DNA of 64,000 nt from Aplectana chamaeleonis (taxonomy: Eukaryota; Nematoda; Chromadorea; Rhabditida; Cosmocercidae): assembly GCA_029168955.1 (NCBI GenBank), contig JAPDOI010000876.1, positions 1 through 64,000 on the forward strand, given 5' to 3'. The stretch's first letter is position 1. Each line of letters begins with the position of its first letter. Below the pieces are notes generated by a model. It saw only the letters and a list, made by a program, of their open reading frames with translations. It had not been told where the DNA came from and did no database searches. Position numbers and translations under genes: made by a program. Positions 1 to 11,675 of the stretch are shown piece after piece.

Positions 1-1236
1 TTCATCTTCCCGCTATACTGTCGCAGCAACGTGTAGGCTTTCTTCGGATTCTTCTCCTCCCAAGCCTTCTCGAACTCCTTAGCTCTACACGTCCACTCGT
101 TCGCGGTCACTTTGAAGCTGCCGACGCAACTTCCTCCTCAGACGCTTCTCCTCCACGAAGTTTCCTGCAGTTCGAGAGCACATACTCTGTTGTAGGTAGA
201 TGTTGTTTCTTCTGGAGACGTAAGGCGAACTTCTTCTTAGGCTGTACAACCGGGAGTGCCTCTTTCGAAGCGTCCTGGATGCATTTGACAAAAGAATCCG
301 CGTCGCAAAGTTTCTTCTTAGTCCGTACTCCGATGTGAATAGAAACGCGTTGTCGGAAATTCCTTCTGCACTCTTCATCTCTGAGACTTGTCATGTCAAT
401 CCTCTGGAGGCTGGGCCCCTCGCTTCCTCTTATGAATCCTCGCAGTGAAGTTCAACAGAACAGGACGGTGATCCGAATCGAATGCGACATCACACAGCTC
501 TAGATCTTCAGATGTCCGATACCGGAATATTCCTCGTCAGGACATAGTCAAGCTGTAGTTTCAAAGTTGTCATCTTCCGCTTCCGCTGCTCTTCTGGAGA
601 TAGCCGGGTTGGTCCCTGCCACGTAAGCTGATGGCGGCGATGATTCCTCTTGAATGTCGATGCAATAATCAGACCACTGCGTTCACAAAAGTCGACAAGG
701 CGGTAGCCATTGTCCGATGTTTGCTCTACTGGGTAGAACCATTTACCGAGTACTTCGGATACCTGATCAAGTCCCATCTTCGCATTTGCGTCAATCCCCA
801 CGACAACAGCATGTTGACAAGGTATCCTGGCCAGCAACGTATTGAGTTCCTCATAAAACGCATCCTTCGAATTGTCTTCGGCGGTTTCAGTGGGCGCATG
901 AGCACTCACTATCCACAGATTGAATCTTCTGTGATCCCGCAGTCGTACGAATGCATTCCGGCACGACGTTGAGCCAAACTCCTTGACCATACCATTGAAA
1001 CCCTTCCTTACAGCTATTGCACAGCCTCTCACTCTCCTATCGTCAGCGTTACCGCAGTAGATGGTGTACTCTCCGACGCTGATGACGGGTCTATCCTTGA
1101 GGCGGGTTTCCTGCAAATCAGCAAACGGTGCATGGAAATAGCTCAGAAGCCTGGATAGCGCAGTTTTTTGGATATCACTCGACAGCGATCTACAGTTTAA
1201 GGTGGCGAAATTGTGGCTTGTGGCCAAAGACTCCAT
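1..1236 (-). pseudogene. LINE endonuclease/reverse transcriptase ORF, broken (copy 1)
   Basis: The frame opening at 1236 encodes the apurinic-type endonuclease of an RTE LINE: the NCRSL start motif, the QETRL glutamate, SAHAPTE, GIDANAKMG and LDYVL can all be read. The frame breaks near 508. There copy 1 lacks two bases present in copy 2 (CATCACACAG here against CATCCCACACAG there), so the SDHRP motif falls out of frame. Further single-base differences near 90-240 shift the following linker between frames. In the enzyme's family this domain nicks the target DNA for target-primed reverse transcription. The copy is not functional as it stands, and its reverse transcriptase lies outside the window. 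Confidence 0.85.
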
Positions 1237-1452
1237 GACTCCCTAGGTACGGATCCTAAGGTGTTATGGACCCGAGGCCTTGGCGTGCCGGACGGCGACA
1301 CCTCTATGCAATGTATGGGGTACTTTCGCGATATAGTTGTGCACGCTATATCGCTCGAACGTTCCCTGTGTACACTCAAACGTCTGCTGGGTTCAGTAGA
1401 AGCAGGGGCACCAACGAGCAGGTACCAACAGACTTGTATACACACCCACTTT
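1..1452 (-). mobile_element. RTE-type LINE, copy 1 (5' part, cut by window edge)
   Basis: Nearly base-for-base copy of the segment 35690-37139, with the LINE reading on the minus strand, so its 5' end is at about 1452 and its 3' part lies beyond position 1. The two copies agree up to TATACACACCC and diverge immediately after, which marks the LINE 5' end. The flanking sequence to the right (from about 1453) is unrelated to that of copy 2, as expected for independent insertions. About 200 bases of 5' leader precede the endonuclease reading frame. Confidence 0.9.
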
Positions 1453-1566
1453 GATGTTGAAGGTGATGAAGATGCAAAAAGTCGCAAAATGCGAATGTTG
1501 AAAATTGTCTTCCTAGTCGATAAATATTTGAGCTATAGTCCTGCAGCATACTTTATTATGTCGGAA

Positions 1567-1840
1567 TTATGAGCGAAAATCTCGTTTCAAAAGATGAAAT
1601 TGATAGCCTCAAGGAGATCCAAGGTATTTTGAAAAAAGACGATGTCAATAGATTTTTGTCGTTTACTGTATTTCAAATGTTAGTGATTTTTGATTGTTTG
1701 TTTTAGATTCTCAAACTATTTGGATATAAGCTGGCAGAGTTCAAAATCAATATTGTTGCACAGTGGGATAAGGAAGATGGATATAGAGTTATAGAAAAGA
1801 AGAAGGTGGAATCTGAGGACGAGCATGTAGAAATGAGCTA
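1567..1840 (+). other. possible exon remnants, unidentified
   Basis: Right of LINE copy 1 there is protein-like sequence on the plus strand. A frame from the ATG at about 1569 (MSENLVSKDEIDSLKEIQ) is followed by a possible intron ending TTGTTTTAG near 1706. An open stretch rich in K, E and D then ends in a TAA near 1840. The obvious donor and acceptor do not keep one frame, so either the model is wrong or the gene is dead. I do not recognise the protein. LINE copy 1 sits directly before it. Confidence 0.25.
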
Positions 1841-1849
1841 AGTACAGTT

Positions 1850-2432
1850 TTCATTTTTGGTTGACGTTGTTTTGTTATGTTATACATACATTGTTGTTAC
1901 AGTTTATTGGCTTGTTACGTTTACTGTTGAAATCGGACTTGTTTGAATTGATATAAATTTTGTATCTAATTTTATTACTTTCGAATGTTACCCGCGAGGA
2001 GAAAAACATATTAATCAAAATAAAATGAAAGTAAATATTTGATTAATAAATGGTTAAAAATAGGTTGAATCTAGATCGAGAGATGAAAAAAAGGAAAAGT
2101 GCAAATGTATGTATACATAAATAACGGTTGAAGATATAACAAACAGTTGAGTTTCAGTATTCAAATTATTTTTTCCTACAAAAAAAAATTGGAATTCAAA
2201 AAGAATTAACTTAGTGTAAAAATGTGTTGTATTAAAACGGAAAAAAAGGAATATAATGGGAAAAAATTAAGAGAGAAGTGAAAAAATACAGGGGGCGAAA
2301 TACTTGTTTACTCTTGTTCTTAAAGATTCCCACGGCTGGTCTGAAGCCAGGTTTTTGCTCCGCTCTAGCGGTGGTAAACGCAGCGAGCAGACTGTATGAC
2401 TTCTTGGAGGAGTTCTAACTGCGAGAGCGTGT
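1850..2432. other. AT-rich spacer, nothing recognised
   Basis: Very AT-rich sequence with long A and T runs. No open frame with coding character, no RNA gene and no inverted repeat was recognised. Confidence 0.5.
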
Positions 2433-2584
2433 ATCCTGTGTTTCCGTGTGAAATTTATTTCCGTTCATCGCGTGCGTCTGCGCGCGTACGCTGCGTATCC
2501 TTCTCCCACACTTTAGCTCTCACCATCCTCGCTCCGCACAAGCGCGCGAGGGAACAGAGTAAATTTGGCTCGGAACCAGAGGAT
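2433..2584. mobile_element. ~155-bp inverted-repeat element, copy 1 of 4
   Basis: Begins ATCCTGTGTTTCCG and ends CGGAACCAGAGGAT, an imperfect inverted repeat. Between the ends lie the shared blocks TTCATCGCGTGCG, GCGCGTACGCTGCG and CTCGCTCCGCACAAGCGCG. Three more copies lie at 4129-4286, 55473-55627 and 62118-62277. This is a small non-autonomous element of unknown superfamily. Confidence 0.75.
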
Positions 2585-2614
2585 AGATGGGGTACGAGCG
2601 TTTTGAGTGTTTTG

Positions 2615-2878
2615 CAGGGTTGAGCAGGGTTGCGAATTGGCGCAACGGGGATCGTAAAATAATCGGAAAATTTTGAAAAAATTTGAGGGGCTCGTACGAT
2701 TCGAGCGAGTTTTACCACAGATTTGAACCATTTCCAACATTTTCACTCTTGAAAGCCTTTAAAAAATTGTCTCGGGAGGAGATCATAGAAATTTGGTACA
2801 ATTTTCAAAATATTCGGCCAACAGGGAGGGGGGTCGTAGCTCCGCCGAAAATTGGCGCAACGGCTTACTCAACCCTGG
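2615..2878. mobile_element. inverted-repeat element with CAGGGTTGAGCAGG ends
   Basis: Starts CAGGGTTGAGCAGGGTTGCG and ends GCGCAACGGCTTACTCAACC CTGG, so the two ends are inverted copies. The AT-rich interior has the marker phrase GGGGGTCGTAGCTCCGCCG. Relatives lie at 5818-6164 and 23448-23701. A related family with CAGGGTCAAGCGGGGCG ends is at 14273-16665 and 17684-18115. Confidence 0.7.
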
Positions 2879-2879
2879 T

Positions 2880-3539
2880 GTTTAAGAAAACGAAACGACC
2901 GTTCTGTTTTGAACAATCGTGAATCAGGACGCCGAAATCCATCGGAAATCGGAAACGCTCCAAACGTTAGACTTTACCGATTTGCTTACACATTCTGAGG
3001 TCTTTTGGGAACCGAAGGTCAAAAACCATTGGAAAGGGGTATTACGCTCTGGCCTGCTCTTAGTCCTGTCGTGGCATGTGATCTCGACTTAATTCTCTCT
3101 AGTCTGTAAGGGTGTGCGTTTCTGGTCTTGCCTGGAAAACCATCACTATCCATCTGAGGTAGTGCAGCGCATATCGACTTTAGCAGGACCTTGTGAAGAA
3201 AAATATGGCGGTAATCTTGAGATTCCAAAATTTAACGAAATCAAGGGGATATCTAATGATGCCTCAGTGATATTTTTAAAGTAGTTTTTTCCTGAATGCG
3301 AGGTCGCCTCATCCCCTTAGACTCCGGTTAGAGTTGACCGATCGGACTTTAACCTGTTTGGTACGTACTCAATACGTGGACAACAGGGGTAGCAAACACG
3401 AAAAGGCCTTTGCGTCCCTGTCTAGCCCCCCATGTTCGATTTCGGTGTTTAACAGGGGGGAAGAGGCCCAAAATGCAACCGGACTTCTACCCATAAAATA
3501 GCACTGCTGACTCCAGTCTTAGCAGTTTCTCATAAATAT
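2880..3539. other. no gene seen
   Basis: Mixed-composition sequence with no coding frame I can defend and no repeat shared with other parts of the window. Confidence 0.4.
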
Positions 3540-4062
3540 TGTCAAGAGCCCGACCCATCCAAACTACCATCTTCTGTCGTCCGGCCCCCAATCAAGAAAC
3601 ATACTCACGCCGCTTCATGCCTCCCTGTCTGATGTCGATAAACAACGCTGGGCTACATCCGAGCTCTCCCGCAGAAGACTCCAGATGGCTGAGCATACGC
3701 GCTTTGTGGCAGAGTACCTGTCTGATGCTCAGCTCAACTCAATTTATGGCGGCGTTCCCCACGAGTCGACGACAGCGAAGCCGATCTACCGAGACGCACC
3801 CGAACAATCCTCGCTGGTCTGCGATGCGGTCACTCCACACATCTAAAGGCCTACGCTCATCGGATTGATCAGTCAGTCCCTGATTGCCCTGATTGTGAAT
3901 GTGGTGGACATGATTCATTGCATCTATTTTCATGTCCGGCCAGACCTACAATGTTATCTGCTCGAGATCTATGGTGCAAGCCGTGTGAGGTGGCTAGCTT
4001 CCTACGCCTTTGATGTGATGCTCTGTTCATGGCTGAGAAGAAGAAGAAATGCATCTACCGAG
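3540..4062 (+). pseudogene. LINE reverse transcriptase C-terminal remnant (CCHC)
   Basis: Reading across two frames on the plus strand gives EHTRFVAEYLSDAQLNSIY followed by CPDCECGGHDSLHLFSCPAR. The second string is a C-x2-C-x8-H-x4-C cluster typical of the C-terminal end of jockey/CR1-like non-LTR reverse transcriptases. The minus-strand fragment at 13241-13609 has the parallel sequence EEHTQFVRGYLEKAAVNSIL and CPDCGAPGHDTAHLFMCPKR. Only the 3' end of the element is present, and frameshifts break it. Confidence 0.7.
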
Positions 4063-4128
4063 TTTCGATGTGGCCCAGAGGTGGAAATTCATTGTCCATA
4101 TGCGAATATGGCGCTCAAATCCAACGCA

Positions 4129-4286
4129 TATCCTCTGTCTCAGGGTGAAATTTATTTCTGTCGATCGCGTGCGTATGCGCGCTGATGCCGCGTTTCCTTC
4201 TTGCCCTCACTTTCTCGCTATCTCTCCCTTCGCTCCACGCAGGCACGCGAAGGAACAAACTATATTTGCCTCTGAATTAGAGGTTT
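4129..4286. mobile_element. ~155-bp inverted-repeat element, copy 2 of 4
   Basis: Same family as 2433-2584: TATCCTCTGTCTCAGGGTGA at the left, GCCTCTGAATTAGAGG at the right, and the shared GATCGCGTGCGTATGCGCGC core. It directly follows the LINE remnant ending near 4062. Confidence 0.65.
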
Positions 4287-4289
4287 AAC

Positions 4290-5500
4290 GCTAAACGCAG
4301 CTTAGTTGTCATTGTTTGTATAAAAGATTGTTTAGTCGTGCTCAAGCATGTAGCCCGGAACCGCGCACAATAGCCCGAAAACGGTAATGCGCTACCATGG
4401 TTCCTAACGCCTCATCAGTACGAGAGCCTCCCGGGAGGGTACTTGAGGGGCCTGCCGCATACGCATGCGTGCGACCTCAGGCAACCTGTGCTGGCACTCG
4501 ATTAACGTCCGTGGTGTGAAAATACTCGTCTTTCACTTCCAATTCAATAACAAGTAACCGAGCATAACCTTTATTACCTATTATTATTGTTATCTAACAA
4601 TGCTCTAGAAGAGAATATAAAGGGAATTTACACTGCGCTTGGCTTCGAGCAGATCGAATCTCACAGACGCAGTTAAAACTCGCATACATATGATACAAGT
4701 TAACGATAAAAGGTAGGGGAACGTCGGCGGCAAGACGCACAAACCGGCGCTATAAAAAAAGGGAACCGTACGGATGCTCTAGAAAGTAAAATTGGCAACC
4801 TCAAAAGGCGCACTTAACATCGGGACAAAGAAAAAGTCCTATGTGAAAGATAGGAAAGCATTATCTCAAAAACAGTACATATAGCAAACGAAAATCGAGT
4901 GAAAAGAAGTTGATGATGAAGGAACAGTTCCGAGTACGTGTGAAGAAGCTACAAATCATAATTATACAAGTAAGAGTTGCAAAAAAGGTCACCATCGCAC
5001 AATGGGACAAATCGGAACAAATCCTCTGGGACAATATAATACTATATTATGGCAGTGGCTTGATAAAATCCGTATCGATTGGTGAAAATAACTATTACTT
5101 CTATTTATGCTACTAAATCTATGATACTATGAGCTAAGCTAAAAATGACACTAGAAACAGACAAGAGGGGGTAGGGGGATAAAAATGAAGGGTCTATCTA
5201 GAATGAGCTGGGGGACGATGGTCTCAGACGGCTTAAAATTGAGGCGATTCCGGAGGCGTCGCTGGCGCACGTAGGGCCTCATTTGGCGAATCTGAAGCAT
5301 AGGCGACTCGAGATACTATCGATTCTGCAGAAGAACTTTTCCTTAATGAGTGGATCCATGAAAACAGTATCAGACTGAGTTCAGCAGAGCTCCAGCTTTC
5401 AAAAATCCTCAATGAAAGGCATAAGTACAGCTGACTTTGAATCTGGCAGCATTCTTAGTAATGTTAGTTACTGCAAGTAATCTACATACAGTCCACGACA
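4290..5500. other. no gene seen
   Basis: Unique-looking intergenic sequence. A few short frames occur (for example 4910-5116) but show no splice context, domain or composition to support coding. Confidence 0.4.
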
Positions 5501-5516
5501 ACGGAAAAAAAGCGAT

Positions 5517-6295
5517 TGTGCGGTTGTGTATTTCCACTAAGCGTACTGTACTCAAAGTTGCAGTTTTATTTTGAATTTTGAAGAAAAAACAGTCGGGAAC
5601 GATTAAAACGGTGAGTTTTCTCCCAGGCACAAACATTATCATTATACCTAAAGTCTATAATGGATGCACACAGCAATAACACAAAAAATAATTTTCTGTT
5701 CTGTTATTTGTTTATTTTATTTATTTATTTGTTACTTGTTATTAATAATTTTCTGTTCTGTTTTTCTGTTTCTGTTATTTCCATTTTTCTGTAATTTTTC
5801 ATTTTTCTTGTTACTCCCAGGGTTGAGCAGCGTTGTGACTGGTCACAACGGGGGATCGTAAAATTTTTGGATTTTTGGGGGATTAAAAAAATTGATTTTT
5901 TTTAAAAACCACTTGGTAAGGTAAAATGAGGTAGGAATAGTTATTCGCGTGGAAGGTGTATGCATTTTCCACAGTATAAAGGCAGATTGTATACAGAGAT
6001 GTTCAGAAAGCTGACACTTTTTGACAAAATTGACAATTAGACGTTGAATAAAGCTAAGAATGGTACCAGGGGGTCGTAAATATTTGGAAATTTTTCGGAA
6101 AAAAAAGGAAAATGGGGGGGTCGTAGCCGCGACAAAAATCGCCACAACGGCCTGCTCAACCCTGGTGTGTATCCATGATAAAGACTGGGAATAATGATAA
6201 TATTTGCGCGTGGGAGAAAACACCGTCTTTCAACGTTCCCGATTGTTTTTTCCTCAGAATTCAGGGAGGAATTACAACTGTGCCGTCTATTTGTT
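5517..6295. mobile_element. foldback element interrupted by a smaller element
   Basis: The arm at 5517-5648 (minus sense GATAATGTTTGTGCCTGGGA) is an imperfect inverted copy of the arm at 6190-6295 (GATAATATTTGCGCGTGGGA). A third partial copy of the arm is at 6600-6700. Between the arms lies the complete CAGGGTTGAGCAG element 5818-6164, which therefore looks like a later insertion. Confidence 0.5.
5818..6164. mobile_element. inverted-repeat element with CAGGGTTGAGCAG ends
   Basis: CAGGGTTGAGCAGCGTTGTG at the left and CAACGGCCTGCTCAACCCTG at the right are inverted copies. The interior is AT-rich with GGGGGATCGTAAAATTTTTGG near the left end and GGGGGTCGTAG near the right end. Same family as 2615-2878. 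Confidence 0.75.
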
Positions 6296-6299
6296 CGGG

Positions 6300-7547
6300 G
6301 CGAGTGTGGGGCAGTGGCAAGAGGCGCCGCTGTCACGCGTCGAGTGATTGATCCTCGCCCAAGGTCAACCAAGCCTTCTACCCCTCCGGTGTCGGTAAAT
6401 TTGCATCAGAGTTGTCTGGGAGGATAAAAACACTGACTTGTTTCGGCTGGCCCTCGAAAGTCATTGTATAGGCCCTACACACATTTGAAAGCCTCTACGA
6501 CTCTGAATGGAAGTTGAATGTGTGGCGCATCCCCAGAGGATTGATATACACCTAGGAATTTATTTATTTATACTCTTGCGTTTATCTATGACAAAGAGTT
6601 CAGAAGTATTGATAATGTGTGATGGGCAGGGAAAGCTTACATTTTCTCAAGGTTTCCGGTGTTTTTTCCTCGCAATTCAGGAAAAAATTACAACTTCGCC
6701 GTCGATTGGGGCGCACCCTACAGTACACATAGTGGAAATACGCAACGGCACAACCGCCTTTTCCGCTGCCGCGGACTGTAGGTCCACCTCTCCTGATCGC
6801 TACCAATTTGAGAAATTCAAAAACTCACTCTTTGGGTGGTCGTTGGATATGCGCATTGACTGAAATTGACCATTAAGTGACATAACAGCACGCGGTGCGG
6901 CGCGAACGTAACGGCCTCCCTATAAATAATCAGCTGTGCAATCACCACACCCAAAAAATCTTCGGCTAGAATGTTCTTAATGACTGCATCACAAGCACAT
7001 GTGGTTGTGATTCAGTCAACGGCTAGGAGGCTACAGTCAAATTCAATGGTATTCGCTCAACTAAGGACAGCGCGAGCGGTTGCGTCGTGGCACACATAAC
7101 CTAATCCCCCAGTAGGAGACGAGACAAATCAACCGGGCACCTCCTCCTCTACCAGGGAAATTACTGGTTGCGCGCCACGACGAGATCACTCGCGCTGCCC
7201 TCAGAAGGGCCATCACCCTCGGACACCCGGTAATCTGTGACAGCCGTGGTGGGCTACACGATCAAGCTTCGCCACCTGCGTGCGATCGCGCCGCGTACTC
7301 ACGTGCTAGATTATCTAGCACAAGTGGGCACGCAGCCGGCGAGCTCGATCGCGTAGCCCGCTACGCTTTTGTCAAAGTCTAGCTCCGTTCGTTTCCTTCC
7401 TTTTGTCGAACTCCATTAATGGATGACATACTTCATCAGAGGCGGCATGCATGATTTCGTTAGTCATGGTGGGGTTGGGTAAGGGGTTAAGGCGTCGCCT
7501 TCTTTCATTTATTTGGTTGCCTTTACGACTGCTCTGCAAGTTGGGGC
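6300..7547. other. intergenic, partial repeat copies only
   Basis: Contains a further partial copy (about 6590-6790) of the arm described at 5517-6295, sharing GTGGAAATACGCA with 26893. No gene was recognised. Confidence 0.4.
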
Positions 7548-8693
7548 AGCGGGACGCTCTGTCCCAAGGGGGGCGGAGCCTAAACGAGGTGCGAGCGAGG
7601 TGTGAATTACGGGAGTCGTCGACTCTGACTAATTACCGCACTTTACTCACTTCTAGGGCCAGACATTGTCATACGAGACACTATTACTCTAACGAAAGAC
7701 CATTTTGAGCGAAATAAATAATACTTCGTGTTGAAGCAGCGCATATCAGGATTGCTGAAAAAACTTAATCGGATGATTAGAGTGTTAATAATATTAATAT
7801 TAATTAATAAGAGAAGTGACATGTAGATATGGGCATTCGACCTTAGTACGGAATGATTCAATAATTATAATATTGCATTTTCAGAACATCTCGAATCAAT
7901 GGATAAATCGAAAAACCTACCATCTTTTTTTAAGGAGATGCATGTACTTATCTAATTTTTGGGTGTACTTCTAATACAGGTGTACTTCTATTTTTCAGCC
8001 ACATTTTTCGAAAATCCTATAGTGGGAATACAGTGGACATTTTCACAACTAAACTATGGAATTCCCGATCAACAACCACCAAATTAGATTGAGTGATTGT
8101 TTTCCTACTCCTAAATATTATCATCATCTTCTAAGCCTTGTTTTGTAGTCAAAATGTTTATTCCCCATCCTTTTCCAAAATGTACTAGTAATAGAGGGGT
8201 ACTTCGGAAAGAGGGTTTACTTCTACTATCCAGTCTTCTCTTTTTTTTGTATTTGAAATGGAGGGGTTCTTCTAATAGAGAAAGTACTGTGTTTGGATTT
8301 TTTTAATGACTGAATGATTTCAAATAATGACGTTGTGAAATTCTCAATATTTTTCAGATGAATGCTTCTGAAAACCTGTTTTTCATTTAATTCAAATAAG
8401 GATGTGAAAGCGTATGGGAGGTTCGACCTCGGTTATCTCAGACAGGCACAAATTGCCAAAGGAAGATCGTTCACACTAACATCACACAATGCTCAAAGAC
8501 ACCCGAAGGATATCTTTGACACTAGCACTCAACCACACTTTTACCTGTTTGCCTTGTTGGATAGCGTCGGGCCAGTGTGTCTGGCCCTAGCAGTGAGTAA
8601 AGTGCGGTAATTAGTCGGAGTCAACGACTCCCGTAATTCACACCTCGCTCGCACCTCGCCTAGGCTCCGCCCCCTTGGGACAGAACGTCCGCC
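7548..8693. mobile_element. foldback element with ~120-bp inverted arms
   Basis: The left arm 7548-7669 and right arm 8572-8693 are inverted copies: GTCCCAAGGGGGGCGGAGCC at the left, GGCTCCGCCCCCTTGGGACA at the right, and the inner ends carry CTAGGGCCAGACA / TGTCTGGCCCTAG. The roughly 900-bp AT-rich interior is unrelated to the arms and has no credible coding frame. Confidence 0.8.
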
Positions 8694-9918
8694 ACCCAAG
8701 AGTTGTAGATCACAAGTACACTGTGTCCCGTCTGCCCCTGTCTTCTAGCAAGGATTGGCTGAGGCATGAGTGGTGTTTTAAAGCTCTCACAAGGCTATAG
8801 TGAAAGCTTCGACGCCCTCACTTCTGTCCTAACCAAAACATAACCCTCGCATTAGTGCATGCTGCCCAGGAACATGTGCTAAAAACCATTGGTAAGGTAC
8901 CGATGCAAAAGTTTTGGGTGACCGTCTCTTGGCGCCAAACAGTGCGAAGGGCGGGCAGATCAGAGGGGAGGGCCAGGCAACGCTGTTCTTATTCTTCGAA
9001 TAATTCTTTTTATTCTTCGAATAAAGTCTATCCGAATGAGAATGTTCGTCCACGTGGTCGGCGTGCGCGTCGCGCGACCGTCCCGACTGCATTGGTTCGG
9101 ACATTGCCTAAACCATGATTATAAACAGCTGACTTGGTTATGATTCAATATTCGTCTAATAGTCCCGCTAATCGATTTGAAAGTTCGCGAAATGCCTTTG
9201 TCACCGCCACTCTACACGCACGCCGACCGCGTGGGCGGGCAGTGTCAATCAGACACACTTTACATATGTTGACGGGTGTGTTGAAGGAAGTAGTAACGAC
9301 GAAAGCCCAAGTATGGGGGCCGACCGTATAAGCTCCACCGAAAAATCCGCGTGGAAAATCGGTGGTAGAGTGGGGCGACGATTTCTAAATGGGCGTGTCG
9401 GGGCTTTTTCTGTCACCGTTTTTTTTCAACGTAAACAACAATTTCTTCCAGCTTACTTCGGCATGGCTTCTACAGCAGTCACCCACACTCAGGCTTTTCT
9501 TGTCAAAATCAAAGCAACTATTCTCATCGTGGTCACTTTCTTTACATCACTGCCATGGCCAAGAAGTAGCCTTTTTGCCTCTGTAGCTGGCAGTTAACTA
9601 GCCCTATTTCTGGACACACAGATGGTGAGAAGACGTAGAACCTTGTAACAGAAGCATGCAACAAAATCATGCAATACTCATAGTCAGCCCACCGTGTGAG
9701 TGCAACTCCTGCCCTTACTCCACTTCTTCATGTTCGAAAGCATTTAAGTATAATCCTCAAGAAGGTGCATGGGGTGAGAGCAGGGCCAAGCAAACCGTTA
9801 GACAAAATGCGTTCATTGTTGCGACCCTGCATTCCTGGCAAAGCTTTGCGACCCCCTCCCTAACAATGGCACCGCTGAATTCAAGGTAGACCCGTCCACA
9901 CTGCTGAAGATTGGAATG
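8694..9918. other. no gene seen; partial repeat copies
   Basis: Part of this stretch (about 9010-9250, with GCACGCCGACCGCGTGGGCG) resembles 47690-47910 (GCAGGCCGACCGCATGGGCG), so it holds an old dispersed repeat. No supported gene. Confidence 0.4.
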
Positions 9919-10612
9919 CCCGTCAAAATTGCAATTGTCCAAATAGCGAAAAAATGGTTTTTTCGGGGGGGGGTATTCCAGTGTCCTGCACATTGCTGTT
10001 ATGGGCCGTAACTCAGCGGTTCGGTAAAATAGACCCAGTAATAAAGTAGAAAAAAAGAAGACCGCTCATGTAGTGTGAGAAATAGGAAAAATAGCCCGTT
10101 GGAAAAAGTGAAGTAATAAGGCCGTTTTTTCAGATGACCTTTTCAGCCTTGGTTTTTTGCTTTTAGAAGGCGGCAGTCGAGCAAAAGATGCACCTACTGA
10201 ATGGTTCTCGAAAATTACATTAGCTGGATTTTTTTTTGATGTTTTCACACCATGTGAGGTGAAACAGTTAGGTGAGAAATCTCAGAAAATATTCAGAAAA
10301 AATCCAGTTAATGCAGTTTTTGATAACCATTCAGTAGGTGCATCTTTTCCTCCACTGCGGCATTCTAAAAGTGAGAACCAAGTCTGGAAAGACCATTTGG
10401 AAAAAAAGGTCTTTTTACACCACTTTTTCCACCGAGCGATTTTTTCTGTTTCTCTCTCTACATAAGCGGCTTTGCTTTTTTCTACTTTATTACTGGGTCT
10501 ATTTTGCCGAACCGCTGAGTTACGCCCCGTAAGAGCAATGCGTATGACACTGGAAGGACCCCGAAAACCATTTTTTCGCTATTTGCACAATGTATGTCAT
10601 TTTGACGAGCAT
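9919..10612. mobile_element. foldback element, ~300-bp arms
   Basis: The left arm runs from about 9919 (GTCCAAATAGCGAAAAAATGG, GGCCGTAACTCAGCGGTTCG) toward 10240. The right arm from about 10290 to 10612 is its inverted copy (CGAACCGCTGAGTTACG, CCATTTTTTCGCTATTTGCAC). The arms meet near 10250. Short open frames here are products of the symmetrical sequence and not genes. Confidence 0.75.
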
Positions 10613-11523
10613 TTAGGTCACCATTCGGTTGACAAACAAAAACATTCTGTGGTGGAGCTGAAATGAAACCCGAAAAAACGAATAAAAAAATCCGGCGGTG
10701 CGACTCTCACAATTTTTCAGGTTTGGTAGCGATCCTCCCAGTTCAGAAGAATTGCAACATTACTTGACCCTGGGTGAGAGACATGAAATTCTTGGTGCGG
10801 AGGTTTCGATAGCTATGCAGACGTTCACGCTTCTTATCGATGGGACTTCCCTCTCCAGAACAAGCTCACTCCCACGATGCGCTGACTATGAACAGACCTC
10901 AACAAAAAACGTTCGCCAACCGATCGCTGTCGTCTTGGTGGTTTTCTTGCACCATTTCTTCCGGGAGCACTCATGCGGTTGTTGCCACCAGGTTGGCTTT
11001 CAAACTTTCGATCTCCACACATGGTGTCCGCCGATGCTGCCTGTTTCTGACCATCTGGGTAATCCCTTGATGGCTCCTTCAAAGACGCTTTTACATTCAC
11101 AGCATCATCGCAGAATACAATCGACTTCTTCTGGTTATCTTTCCGAAGCGGCGGCGATTCTTGAAATTCTCTCTTCCCAGATACGTTCCAGTTGTCATTT
11201 GAATTCTCCTGAAACGTCACACTGGCTGCATGCACATGCAGAACAACAAACTAGTGAACACATGCAGAACATGGACCACAGTTGTGTAGGATCACAGGAA
11301 ACCTTTTTTTTCGTGTTAAAGGCAAGTCCTTATCAAAAATATGTTTCAGTAGGTTCCGCGAGGGAGTAAAGAAAAGAAAGGGTCTGTTACGAGTTAACCG
11401 TTAGGCCTCCGTTCGGGATCCTATCGCGAATGCATGCCTTAGCTATGACGACGTCATCGTTTGCTAAGGGATGCATGCACGAAAGGTTCACGAACGGATG
11501 GCCGACGGCTGGATCATCCTGGG
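10613..11523. other. unclassified; one long open frame of doubtful meaning
   Basis: A plus-strand frame of 223 codons spans 10698-11369 and overlaps a 133-codon minus-strand frame. Neither has a recognisable domain, transmembrane segment or splice context. I treat both as unsupported. Confidence 0.3.
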
Positions 11524-11675
11524 TGGTGGTCGTAATGTTTTCCAACCGCAAGAGAGGCGGGCAAACGGGTGATAAGCGATGCGCGTGAGTGGACGAATGG
11601 GGAAGGAGCAAGGCGCCTAATTGGACGACATACGAAGTTTACCCCGCCTCTCTTGCAGTTGGAAAACAGCGACCC
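11524..11675. mobile_element. ~150-bp foldback element
   Basis: GGTCGTAATGTTTTCCAACC followed by GCAAGAGAGGCGGG at the left; CCCCGCCTCTCTTGC and GTTGGAAAACAGCGACC at the right. The two halves are inverted copies. A related element, itself interrupted by other insertions, brackets the mariner near 33185. Confidence 0.7.

Noticed and set aside
5664..5861. Hydrophobic small membrane protein
   Set aside because: The hydrophobic run comes from T-rich repeats (TTTATTTATT, TTTTTCTG), and the frame enters a transposon end.
10698..11369. 223-codon plus-strand frame as a host gene
   Set aside because: It overlaps a long opposite-strand frame, has no recognisable domain, and shows no intron borders or conserved motif.
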